NCBI GenBank assembly: GCA_020637615.1
Contig: JACKKC010000010.1
Coordinates: forward strand, 36,993-100,992
Length of the DNA stretch: 64,000 bases
DNA from: Rhodovulum sp.
GTDB taxonomy: Bacteria; Pseudomonadota; Alphaproteobacteria; Rhodobacterales; Rhodobacteraceae
Direction: 5' to 3'
Within the stretch, counting starts at the first letter, position 1, and every line of letters starts with the position of its first letter. Position numbers and translations under genes: made by a program. Shown one piece after another: positions 25,993 to 34,351 of this stretch. The notes beneath the pieces are model-generated. The model worked only from the letters and a program-made list of their open reading frames with translations, did not search any database and was not told the origin of the DNA.

Positions 25993-26466
25993 ATCCCGAG
26001 ATCCGGGACGCGCGCCCGGAGGAGGCGGCGGAAATCGCCGCGCTCATCCGGGCCTCTGATCACCGACCTCTGCGCCCGGAGGACCACCGCGACGAACCGG
26101 AATGCCCTCGCCGCCTGGCTCGCCAACAAGACCCCTGAAACCGTCGCCGGCTGGATCGCCGCCCGGACCAGCGCCTGATCGTCGCCCGCGAGGCAGGCCG
26201 GCTGGCCGGCACCGCCGCAGCCCGGCCCTCGGGCGACCTGCTTCTGCTCTACGCGTCGCCCCTGATGCCGTCGGCCGCGGCATCGGCGCGGGCCTGCTCG
26301 CCGCGCTCGAGGCATGGCACCCGCCGCGAGGGCGCGCACGAGATCCGCCTCGAGAGCACCGTCACCGCCCGCGACTTCTACCGCGCCTGCGGGCTACCGC
26401 GAGACTGGATCGCCGGCCCGGGGCGGCGCCACCGGCTGCCTGCCCATGTCGAAGCCGCTGGGGCAT
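25989..26466 (+). pseudogene. GNAT N-acetyltransferase remnant with five frameshifts
   Basis: Pieces of a GNAT acetyltransferase can be read only by changing frame five times: MNPEIRDARPEEAAEIAALI; LAAWLANKTPETVAGWIAA after a shift near 26055; RLIVAREAGRLAGTAAA after a shift near 26165; DAVGRGIGAGLLAALEAW, the acetyl-CoA loop, after a shift near 26262; REGAHEIRLESTVTARDFYR after a shift near 26320; and CGYRETGSPARGG after a shift near 26390. Each shift is a single base. The start overlaps the mtlK stop (ATGA) and the tail reads into the frame of the following HAD gene. It is dead, or this stretch was badly sequenced. Confidence 0.85.
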
Positions 26467-27126
26467 GCGCCCACCGCCCTCGTCATCTTCGACTGCGACG
26501 GCGTCCTCGTCGACAGCGAGCCGATCGCGCTCCGCCTGCTCATCGAGACCCTTGCCGCGGCGGGCCTCGGCCTCGAACCCGACGAGGTCCACACGCGCTT
26601 CCTCGGCAGGAGCCTTGCCACGACCCGCGAGATCCTCGCCGCCGACTACGGCCTGACCCTCGGCGAGGATGCGCTGGCCGGGATGCGCCACCGTCTCTAC
26701 GCCGCCTTCCGCGCGGAGCTGCGGCCGATCCCCCATATCGCCGAAGCGCTTGATGCGCTGTCCTGCCCCTTCTGCGTCGCCTCGTCCTCGCAGCCCGAAC
26801 GGATCGAGCTCTCGCTCACCGTGACCGGGCTCTGGCCGCGCTTCGCGGGCCGTGCCTTCTCCGCGACCATGGTTGCGCGCGGCAAGCCCGCGCCCGACCT
26901 CTTCCTTCACGCCGCGGCCAGTCTCGGCTACACTCCCGGTGCCTGCCTGGTGGTCGAGGACAGCCCGGCCGGCGTGACGGCGGCCCGATCCGCCGGAATG
27001 CGGGTGGTGGCCTTCACCGGGGGAAGCCATGCGACGTCAGACTGTCACCGGGCCGGGATCGCGGCCCTCGAACCGGACGCGATCATCGACGACATGCGCG
27101 ATCTGCCAGAGCTAGCGGCGGGATAG
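26446..27126 (+). CDS. HAD-superfamily sugar-phosphatase/phosphoglucomutase-like protein
   Basis: 226-residue cytosolic hydrolase of HAD subfamily IA. Motif I is FDCDGVLVDSEP with Asp16 and Asp18. Motif II is in CVASSSQ (about 107), the motif III Lys is in ARGKPAPDLF (about 145), and motif IV is VVEDSPAG (about 170). It resembles 6-phosphogluconate or sugar phosphatases of polyol operons and may remove toxic sugar phosphates. The ATG at 26446 is the only start before motif I in this frame. Its first residues (MSKPLG) look like the old C-terminus of the GNAT gene. Confidence 0.8.
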   Translation: MSKPLGHAPTALVIFDCDGVLVDSEPIALRLLIETLAAAGLGLEPDEVHTRFLGRSLATTREILAADYGLTLGEDALAGMRHRLYAAFRAELRPIPHIAEALDALSCPFCVASSSQPERIELSLTVTGLWPRFAGRAFSATMVARGKPAPDLFLHAAASLGYTPGACLVVEDSPAGVTAARSAGMRVVAFTGGSHATSDCHRAGIAALEPDAIIDDMRDLPELAAG

Positions 27127-27135
27127 ACCGGTTCC

Positions 27136-28734
27136 ATGTCCGCCTTCGTCGCCGCCGTCGATGTCGGTACCGGCAGTGCGCGCGCCGGCATCTTCGACCT
27201 TGGCGGCCGACTGCTCGGTCGCGCCGAACAGGCGATCGCGCTCAGCCGACCCCGCGCCAACCATGCCGACCAGGACAGCGGGCAGATCTGGCGCGCGGTC
27301 TGCGCCGCGGTCCGCGCCGCGCGCGACCGGGCGGACGTCGCGCCTAGCGCAATCGCCGCCGTCGCCTTCGACGCGACCTGCTCCCTCGTGGTGCGCGACG
27401 CCGAAGGGCAGCCGGTATCGGTTTCGCCCGGCGCGGAGGACCGCTGGGACACCATCCTCTGGCTCGACCAGCGCGCCCGCACGGAGGCCGCCGAAGTCAC
27501 CGCCACCGGGCATCCCGTCATCGCCCATTGCGGCGGCGCCATGTCCCCGGAGATGCAGCTGCCCAAGCTCCTCTGGCTCAAGCGGCAGATGCCCGAGCAC
27601 TGGGCGCGCGCCGCACGGGTGTCCGACCTCGTCGACTTCCTCGCCTGGAAGGCGTCGGGCTCCACCGCCCGCTCCCACTGCGCGCTCACCTGCAAATGGT
27701 CCTATCGCGGGCAATGCGCCGACCCCTGGCCCCGGGACCTGATTGACCTGATCGGCCTCGCGGACCTCGAGGTGCGAACCGGCGTGCCGCAACGCTCCGT
27801 CCCGGTGGGCAGCGACCTCGGCCCGCTGAGGCCCGAGGCGGCGGCGGCACTCGGCCTGACCGAAACCTGCCGGGTCGCCGCCGGCATGATCGACGCCCAT
27901 GCCGGCGCGCTCGGCGCCATCGGCGCCCATGGCGCGGACCTCGGCCACCGCTTCGCGCTGATCGCGGGCACCTCCACCTGCGTGATGGCGCTTTCCGACG
28001 AGCCGCGCTTCGTGCCCGGTTTCTGGGGGCCCTACCGGGACGCGGTCCTGCCGGGGAAATGGCTGATCGAGGGCGGCCAGTCGGCCTCCGGCGCGCTTCT
28101 CGACCATATCTGCACGGTCTGGGGCGGCGCCGAGCCGGACGCGGCCTTCCATGCCCGCGTCTGCGCCCGCATCGCCGAACTACGGGCGGAGGAAGGTTGG
28201 GACCTGGCCCGGCGGCTGAACGTGCTGCCCGATTTCGCCGGCAACCGCTCGCCCCATGCCGATCCCGCAGCGCTCGGCGTGGTCAGCGGCCTGTCGCTGG
28301 ACCACGGATTCGACGGCCTCTGCCGACTCTACTGGCGAACCGCCGTCGCCCTCGCCTGCGCGCTGCGCCTCGTCGTCGACCGCCTGGCGCCGCCGCCGGC
28401 CCCGCGCCCGCGGCTGCATGTCGCCGGCGGCCATGCGCGCAACCCGATGCTGGTGCAGCTCTACGCCGATGCCACGGGCTGTGTCCTGGAGCTGCCCGAG
28501 CATGCCGATGTCGTGCTGCTGGGAAGCGCCGTGGTCGCCGCGACCGCCGCCGGTGCATTCCCCGACCTCGCCAGCGCCGCGCGCGCCATGCAGGCGCCCG
28601 TCCGCGAGATCCACCCCGATCCCGCCGCCACGGAGGAACTCGAGACCGATTTCCGGATCCTGTTGGAAATGCAGGAACACCGCCGCCGGATCGACCGGCT
28701 GGCCACGGGCGCCTCGCGCCTCAGCGATGGATGA
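27136..28734 (+). CDS. FGGY-family pentulose kinase
   Basis: 532-residue carbohydrate kinase that phosphorylates a ketopentose after polyol oxidation. The N-terminal phosphate motif is AAVDVGTGSARAGIFD (residues 6-21). IAAVAFDATCSLVV near 74-87 and EGGQSASGALLDHI near 313-326 mark the FGGY pentulose-kinase group (ribulokinase-like) rather than classic XylB. GGHARNPMLVQLYADATG lies near 433-450. It starts 9 bp after the HAD gene and is the last gene of the polyol operon. D-ribulose or D-xylulose are the likely substrates; the sequence alone cannot choose. Confidence 0.85.
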   Translation: MSAFVAAVDVGTGSARAGIFDLGGRLLGRAEQAIALSRPRANHADQDSGQIWRAVCAAVRAARDRADVAPSAIAAVAFDATCSLVVRDAEGQPVSVSPGAEDRWDTILWLDQRARTEAAEVTATGHPVIAHCGGAMSPEMQLPKLLWLKRQMPEHWARAARVSDLVDFLAWKASGSTARSHCALTCKWSYRGQCADPWPRDLIDLIGLADLEVRTGVPQRSVPVGSDLGPLRPEAAAALGLTETCRVAAGMIDAHAGALGAIGAHGADLGHRFALIAGTSTCVMALSDEPRFVPGFWGPYRDAVLPGKWLIEGGQSASGALLDHICTVWGGAEPDAAFHARVCARIAELRAEEGWDLARRLNVLPDFAGNRSPHADPAALGVVSGLSLDHGFDGLCRLYWRTAVALACALRLVVDRLAPPPAPRPRLHVAGGHARNPMLVQLYADATGCVLELPEHADVVLLGSAVVAATAAGAFPDLASAARAMQAPVREIHPDPAATEELETDFRILLEMQEHRRRIDRLATGASRLSDG

Positions 28735-28776
28735 CGGATGCGGCTGCGCGACCCCGGCCGGAACGCGCCGGAGCCC

Positions 28777-28962
28777 TCAGAACTTGTCCTGGCAGAAGGC
28801 GGCGGCGACCGCCTCACGCGCACCGCAGCGATTGTCGGAAGCGAGCAGCACGAGCGCGTCGTCGAGGGATTCGGCAAGACGGGGCAGCGAGTTCATCGCC
28901 GCATAGACCCGCAGCTCCGTGAGGATATCGAACATCTGGGCGTCGTTCTCAGGCAGATACAT
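28777..28962 (-). CDS. Small hypothetical protein (61 aa)
   Basis: Unrecognised. The predicted 61-residue acidic, helical protein (MYLPENDAQMFDILTELRVY at its start) has one Cys in DNRCGAREAV and another near the C-terminus. The composition is protein-like, unlike the Arg/Pro/Ala-rich frames that arise by chance in GC-rich DNA. A longer in-frame start at 29010 is less likely. No clear ribosome site is seen. It sits alone in the 483-bp gap between the polyol operon and corA; the remaining 255 bp to the left of corA hold no other gene. Confidence 0.5.
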   Translation of the reverse strand: MYLPENDAQMFDILTELRVYAAMNSLPRLAESLDDALVLLASDNRCGAREAVAAAFCQDKF

Positions 28963-29217
28963 CGTCTCGGCCCTGTTCCGCTTTCCGGGTCGCACGCGGC
29001 GGAGCGACACCTGTCACTATTCCCGCAGCGCACGCACATGCTAGGGGTAATCTCTCGATAAGCCCTGTTCTCGGAACGATTTGTACCCTGTTGGTTAAGT
29101 GATTTCAACTGCCCGGTCACACGATGCCCCGCACGTGATCGGTTTCCGCCTGCGACGCACCCCAACGCCGGACCTTCGGCGCCCCATCGCACGGGTCACT
29201 CCCGCGCCCGCCGCCGC

Positions 29218-30186
29218 CTAGAGCCAGCCCCGGCTCTTGAAGAACCAGAGCGTCAGCAGGACCGAGCCCACCATCAGCCCGACCGACAGCGGGTAGCCCC
29301 AGGGCGAATTCAGCTCCGGCATCGCCGCGAAGTTCATGCCGTAGATCGAGGCGATCAGGGTCGGCGGCAGAAAGACCGCGGCCGCGATCGACAGGATCTT
29401 GATGATCGCATTCTGCTCGATCGAGATCATCCCGAGCGTCGCATCGAGCAGGAAGCCGAGCTTGCCCGACAGGGCCGCGGCATGCTCGGTGAGGAAATGC
29501 GCGTCCCGGCTCAGGGCCTTCAGCCGGGGCCGGCAGGTCTTGGCGATGCCGTAGCGATCGAGGACGGGGCCGAGGAAGGTCGTCAGCCGCTCGATCGTGA
29601 CCAAGGAATCCTGGATCATCGTCGACACCCGCCCGAGCCGCCCGACACCCCGCAGGACCTCGCGGTAGTCGTGCTGCCGGCCCGGACTGCCCGCGCCCTT
29701 GTCGAAGACGTCCCGCGCCAGCCGCTCGACGTCGCGCCCGCAGGCCTCCAGCAGATCCGCGAGCCGGTCCACCACCGCGTCGAGCAGCGAGAGCAGGACG
29801 CTCGCGCCGTCGGCGCAGGCGGTCTCGGCCCGCGTGGCGCGCTGCGGGAAGGTGTCGAAGGCCCGCGGCGTGTGGTAGCGCAGGGTGATGAGCGGCCCCG
29901 CGCCCAGGACGAAGGTGACGGGGGCCAGGATCGGATCGCGCGATTCGACCTGAGCGGGAAGCAGGGCCGTCATGAAGGCGATGCCGTTCTCGATGTAGAG
30001 CCGGCTCGAATCCTCGATCTCCGCCATCTCCTCCTGCGACGGCAGTTCGAGCCCCAGGGAGTCCTGCAGCCGGAGCTCCTCCTCCCGGTCCGGGGAGAGA
30101 AGGTCAAACCAGACCACCCGGCCGGCATCCGCGCCGGCATCGATCTGGTGCAGATGCCCGTCCACAGCGGCATAGGTCCGGATCAT
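29218..30186 (-). CDS. corA: CorA-family magnesium transporter
   Basis: 322-residue inner-membrane divalent-cation channel, probably a homopentamer. A long soluble alpha/beta N-terminal domain is followed by two C-terminal helices. The selectivity motif is SIYGMNFAAMPEL near residues 281-293, at the end of the first helix, and the second helix ends with a basic tail (KSRGWL). The ATG at 30186 overlaps the acyl-CoA synthetase stop by 4 bp, so the two are translationally coupled, although no functional link is known. Confidence 0.92.
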   Translation of the reverse strand: MIRTYAAVDGHLHQIDAGADAGRVVWFDLLSPDREEELRLQDSLGLELPSQEEMAEIEDSSRLYIENGIAFMTALLPAQVESRDPILAPVTFVLGAGPLITLRYHTPRAFDTFPQRATRAETACADGASVLLSLLDAVVDRLADLLEACGRDVERLARDVFDKGAGSPGRQHDYREVLRGVGRLGRVSTMIQDSLVTIERLTTFLGPVLDRYGIAKTCRPRLKALSRDAHFLTEHAAALSGKLGFLLDATLGMISIEQNAIIKILSIAAAVFLPPTLIASIYGMNFAAMPELNSPWGYPLSVGLMVGSVLLTLWFFKSRGWL

Positions 30187-32090
30187 GGCTGGCGTCCGTC
30201 GCGCCATTCCCAGGGGACCGTGAAGCCGCCGAGCACCGTGGCGACCGCCTCGTCGGCGGACCCGCTCCGGCCCGGCTCCACACGCGCCACCAGCCCGCGC
30301 CGGCGATCCTCGACGACCTCGGCGATGCGCGCCTCCGTCCCCGCCTCGGCCAGCGCCGCGTTCAGCACCCGCGCGATGGCCCGGCAGCGCAGGTCGGGCT
30401 TGAAGACCTTGCCCACGGCGGTCTTGGGCAGCGCCTCGAGCACCTCCACATGCTTGGGCACTGCGGCGCGCTCGGGGATGCGCGCGCGGGCATGGGCGAG
30501 CAGCTCCTCCTCGCTCGCCCTGCTGCCCTCGACCAGCTCCACATAGACCGCCGGCACCTCGCCGGAATGCATGTCCGGCTGGCCGATCGCCCCGGCGAAG
30601 GCCACCTCGGGATGGCTCATCATCGCCTCTTCGATCACCGCGGGGTCGATGTTGTGCCCGCCGCGGATGATCAGATCCTTGGCCCGGCCGGTGATCCAGA
30701 GATAGCCGTCCGTATCGAGCCGCCCCAGGTCGCCGGTCCTGAGATAGCCGCCCTCGGCGATGATCCCGCGGTTCTTCTCGGCATCGGTATAGACTGCCGC
30801 ATTGACCCCGGGGTTGCGGGCGCAGATCTCGCCCACCTCGTCGGTGCCGCATTCCTTCACGATCCCGCCCCCGGCGTCGCAATGCAGGATCCGCACGTCC
30901 GTATAGGCGAAAGGCAGGCCGACGCTGCCGATCTTGCGCTCGCCATAGGGCGGATTGACCGCGATCAGGCATGTCGCCTCGGTCAGGCCGTAGCCCTCGA
31001 GGATCATGACGCCGGTTGCCTCCTCGAAGCGGTGGAAGAGCTCCACCGGCATCGCCGCCGAGCCGCTGATCGCCAGCCTGAGCGTCGAGACATCCGCGTC
31101 GACCGGCCGCTGCATCAGCGCCGAGACCGCGGTCGGCACGGTGATCACGAAGCTCGCCCGGTAGCGCTCGATCAGCTTCCAGAAGTTCTTCAGCACGCCT
31201 GCGCCGCGAAAGCCCTGCGGCGTCGGAAAGACGATCTGCGCGCCGGAGGTCAGGCAGGACATGAACACCGGATAGGCCGCCAGGACGTGGAACATCGGCA
31301 GCGGGCACATCATCACGTCGGCTTCGGTGAACATGTAGGCCTTGCCGCACCAGCCGTTGTAGAGGATGCCCCGGGCGTGGTGCTGGGCGATCTTCGGCAG
31401 TCCCGTCGTGCCCCCGGTATGGAAATAGGCGCAGACCCGGTCGGATGTGTCCTCGGTGAACCGAAGCTCGTCCGCCGGGTGGCGCTGCATCTCCGAACGC
31501 AGGTCGAGCACGCGCGCCCGGTGGTGCACCTCCGCCTTCGGTCGCAGCACCGGCATGGCCCAGGCGAGCGGCGCCGGCAGGTAGCGGGCGAGATCCGCCT
31601 GGAGCACGGTCTCGACGCCCGGGGCCAGCGCCACCGCCTCCGCGACCTTCTGCGCCACGTCCGATTGCGGAAAGGGTGCCAGCGTCACCACGACCTTCGC
31701 GCCGGTCTCGCGCAGGATCCCGGCGATATGCTCGGGCGAGAGCAGCGGGTTGATCGGGTTGACGATCCCCGCCGTCGCGCCGGCCAGCAGCGTGACCGGC
31801 GCCTCGAGCCCGTTCGGCAGCACCGAGGCAACCACCTCCCCCGGGCCCAGCCCGAGGCTTCGCAGCAGGTTCGCGAGCTGGACGACCTCGGCGCGCAGCT
31901 CCGCCCAGCTCAGCGTGACCGCCTTGTCGCGCGGCCCGGACCGGAGCTGGAAGGCCACGGCCTGCCGGTCGGGGAAACGGCCCGCGGTCTCGCACAATTG
32001 CTCGTAGAGCGTTCGCGCCGTCCAGCGGCTCTCGACCGGCGCCTCGGCCTCGACGGCAAGCTTGTCGGCCAGTGTCGCCATGCGGAACAT
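30183..32090 (-). CDS. Acyl-CoA synthetase (AMP-forming)
   Basis: 635-residue ANL-superfamily enzyme activating a carboxylic acid with ATP and CoA. The AMP-binding P-loop is YFHTGGTTGLPK (about residues 223-234). EGYGLTEATCL follows near 370, GYLRTGDLGRLDTDGYLWITGR near 470, and the catalytic Lys is in LPKTAVGKVFKPD near 575. A 25-residue N-terminal extension is usual for the Rhodobacteraceae group. The ATG at 32090 follows GGGAGAGG. Substrate is unknown, probably a medium- or branched-chain acid. It overlaps corA by 4 bp. Confidence 0.88.
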   Translation of the reverse strand: MFRMATLADKLAVEAEAPVESRWTARTLYEQLCETAGRFPDRQAVAFQLRSGPRDKAVTLSWAELRAEVVQLANLLRSLGLGPGEVVASVLPNGLEAPVTLLAGATAGIVNPINPLLSPEHIAGILRETGAKVVVTLAPFPQSDVAQKVAEAVALAPGVETVLQADLARYLPAPLAWAMPVLRPKAEVHHRARVLDLRSEMQRHPADELRFTEDTSDRVCAYFHTGGTTGLPKIAQHHARGILYNGWCGKAYMFTEADVMMCPLPMFHVLAAYPVFMSCLTSGAQIVFPTPQGFRGAGVLKNFWKLIERYRASFVITVPTAVSALMQRPVDADVSTLRLAISGSAAMPVELFHRFEEATGVMILEGYGLTEATCLIAVNPPYGERKIGSVGLPFAYTDVRILHCDAGGGIVKECGTDEVGEICARNPGVNAAVYTDAEKNRGIIAEGGYLRTGDLGRLDTDGYLWITGRAKDLIIRGGHNIDPAVIEEAMMSHPEVAFAGAIGQPDMHSGEVPAVYVELVEGSRASEEELLAHARARIPERAAVPKHVEVLEALPKTAVGKVFKPDLRCRAIARVLNAALAEAGTEARIAEVVEDRRRGLVARVEPGRSGSADEAVATVLGGFTVPWEWRDGRQP

Positions 32091-32233
32091 GGCCTCTCCC
32101 TTCCATCGCGGACCGCCAGGGACCCGGGTCGGAGGGAGAATGTAAGAGCGGCGGCACAATCACAAGCGTGCTCGGCGCGCCCGAGGCCGAATTCTGTTCC
32201 GGCCCGATCGCCGGCCCAACCCGAGTGCGGCGC

Positions 32234-34018
32234 TCAGGCGGCCCCGTCGGTGAACTGCAGCCGCGCCAGCCGCGCGTAGAGCCCGTCCTCGGCGACCAGC
32301 GCGCCGTGGCTGCCTTCCGCGACGATGCGGCCGTCCTGGAACACGATGATCCGGTCGGCGCGCTTCACCGTGGCGAGCCGGTGGGCGATGATCAGGGTCG
32401 TCCGGCCCTCGGCCAGCCGGTCGACCGCCAGCTGCACCGCGCGCTCGCTCTCGGCGTCGAGCGAGCTGGTCGCCTCGTCGAGCAGGAGCACCGGCGCGTC
32501 GCGCAGGATGGCGCGGGCGATCGCGAGCCGCTGCTTCTGCCCGCCCGAGAGCATCACGCCGCGCTCGCCCACATAGGTGTCGTATCCCTGCGGCAGCCGC
32601 TCGATGAACTCCTGCGCCGCCGCCGCCCGGGCCGCCGCCTCGACTTCCGCGTCGCTCGCCGAGGGCCGGCCGAAACGGATGTTCTCCCGCGCCGTGGTCG
32701 CGAAGATCACCGGCTCCTGCGGCACCAGCGCAAACTGCCGGCGCAGGTCGCTGCGCCGCACGTCGCGCAGGTCGATGCCATCGAGGGTGATGCGGCCCTC
32801 GTCGGGGTCGAAGAACCGCATCAGCAGCTGGAAGATGGTGGATTTCCCAGCCCCCGAGGGCCCCACGAGCGCCACGGTCTCGCCCGGCCGGATTGCCACC
32901 GTCAGCTCGTGGATCGCGGCGGTCTCGGGGCGCGCCGGATAGCGGAACGTGACGTTCTCGAAGCCGATCTCGCCCCGGACCTTCGCCGGAACCGGCAGCG
33001 GGTCTTCGGGATCGGCGATGCTGTCGGCCGCCTCGATCAGCTCGACCATGCGCTCGGTGGCGCCCGCCGCCCGCTGCAGCTCGCCCCAGATCTCCGAGAG
33101 TGCCGCGACCGAGCCGGCCACCAGCACGGCATAGATCACGAACTGCACGAGCTCCCCCGGCGTCATGCTGCCGCCGCGCACGTCGCGGGCCCCGATCCAG
33201 AGCACGCCGACCACGGAGGTGAAGACAAGGAAGATGACGATCGCGGTCAGGATCGAGCGGGTGACGATGCGCCGCCGTGCCGCGTCGAAGGCGCGCTCGG
33301 TCAGATCCCCGAACCGCGCCCGGCTGGCGGTCTCGTTGGTATTGGCCTGGACGGTCTGGGCCGCGAGCAGGGTCTCGGAGGCCTGCGCGCTCGATTCCGC
33401 GATCCGGTCCTGGTTCTCGCGGCTGAGCAGGCGCACCCGCCGCCCGAGCGTGAGGATCGGAAAGACCACCAGCGGCACGCCGATCAGCACCAGCGCCGTC
33501 AGCTTGGGGCTGGTGATCGTCAGGAGCACCAGCCCCCCGACGAGCGTGAGCACGTTCCGCAGCGCCACCGACACCGACGAGCCGATGACCGACAGCACCA
33601 GCGTCGTGTCCGTGGTCAGGCGCGACAGCACCTCGCCGGTCATGACCCGCTCGAAGAAGGCGGGGCTCATGCCGATGACCCTGTCGAAGATCGCGCGCCT
33701 GATATCGGCCACGACCCGCTCGCCGAGGCGCGTGACCAGATAGAAGCGCAGCGCCGTGCCCAGCGCCAGCAACGCCGCGATCCCGATCGCGGCGGTGAAA
33801 TAGAGATCCATCTGCGGCAGCGATTCCGCGAAGAACCCGTCCACCACCCGCCGCACCGCCAGCGGCAGGGTCAGGGAAAGCGCGGCGGTGACGGTCAGGG
33901 CGGCGAGGGCGGCCAGAACCGTCAAGCGATAGGGCCGCAGGAAAGGCGCCAGCGCGCGCAGCGGCCGCATGTTCGCCGCCTTCGGCCGTTCCTCCCGCGC
34001 CGCTCCGCCCCGTGCCAT
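32234..34018 (-). CDS. ABC exporter, transmembrane-ATPase fusion (MsbA/LmrA-like)
   Basis: 594-residue half-transporter that dimerises in the inner membrane. The transmembrane domain of six helices spans residues 25-325, with an EAA-like coupling helix near TSVVGVLWIGA. The ATPase domain follows: Walker A GPSGAGKST near 385, Q-loop ALVPQEPV, signature LSGGQKQRLAIARA near 490, and Walker B LLLDEATSSLD near 515. The ATG at 34018 is chosen; an internal ATG 48 bp later is also possible. Cargo is unknown (lipid, drug or glycan). Single gene, divergent from soeA. Confidence 0.88.
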   Translation of the reverse strand: MARGGAAREERPKAANMRPLRALAPFLRPYRLTVLAALAALTVTAALSLTLPLAVRRVVDGFFAESLPQMDLYFTAAIGIAALLALGTALRFYLVTRLGERVVADIRRAIFDRVIGMSPAFFERVMTGEVLSRLTTDTTLVLSVIGSSVSVALRNVLTLVGGLVLLTITSPKLTALVLIGVPLVVFPILTLGRRVRLLSRENQDRIAESSAQASETLLAAQTVQANTNETASRARFGDLTERAFDAARRRIVTRSILTAIVIFLVFTSVVGVLWIGARDVRGGSMTPGELVQFVIYAVLVAGSVAALSEIWGELQRAAGATERMVELIEAADSIADPEDPLPVPAKVRGEIGFENVTFRYPARPETAAIHELTVAIRPGETVALVGPSGAGKSTIFQLLMRFFDPDEGRITLDGIDLRDVRRSDLRRQFALVPQEPVIFATTARENIRFGRPSASDAEVEAAARAAAAQEFIERLPQGYDTYVGERGVMLSGGQKQRLAIARAILRDAPVLLLDEATSSLDAESERAVQLAVDRLAEGRTTLIIAHRLATVKRADRIIVFQDGRIVAEGSHGALVAEDGLYARLARLQFTDGAA

Positions 34019-34103
34019 GTTTCGACGAACCCCACGCTGCCCGACGGACCTCTAGCAAGCCGTCGCGGCCTTCTCAAGGGAGGCCCGGCGCAGGGGCATG
34101 GCG

Positions 34104-34161
34104 GTCGCATTTGAAGCTCTTTCTTCCTGGACCGCCCCAAGAGACGACGAGGGCAGCGCCC
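34104..34161 (-). repeat. Dispersed intergenic repeat, family R, copy 2 (inverted)
   Basis: The reverse strand reads GGGCGCTGCCC, then a GAAGAA-containing middle, then CAAATGCGAC, matching copies 1 and 3. An upstream extension to about 34206 includes GCCCGGCGGGCACCG, which is also present left of copy 3 (near 41680). It lies between the ABC exporter start and soeA, in a gap of about 330 bp whose remaining 146 bp (34206-34351) should hold the soeA promoter, although none was recognised. Confidence 0.65.
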
Positions 34162-34351
34162 GCCCCGCCCGCAGGCGGGCGCCGCCATCCGGTGCCCGCC
34201 GGGCGGGAAGGTGACACCGGGCGCGCCCGGAATTCATACGGACGGGGTCACGTAGCCAAGTGCCATTCCCCCGCCCCCGACGCGGTTTCCCCTTGCCACC
34301 CGCCGCCCTGCCTCGCAGCATGGCCCCGCTCGACCCGCACGGGAGGCAAGG

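Noticed and set aside
29085..29110. CtrA-like TTAAG-N6-TCAAC near the 61-residue gene
   Set aside because: Only one half-site resembles the consensus and the second half mismatches at the required 7-bp spacing.
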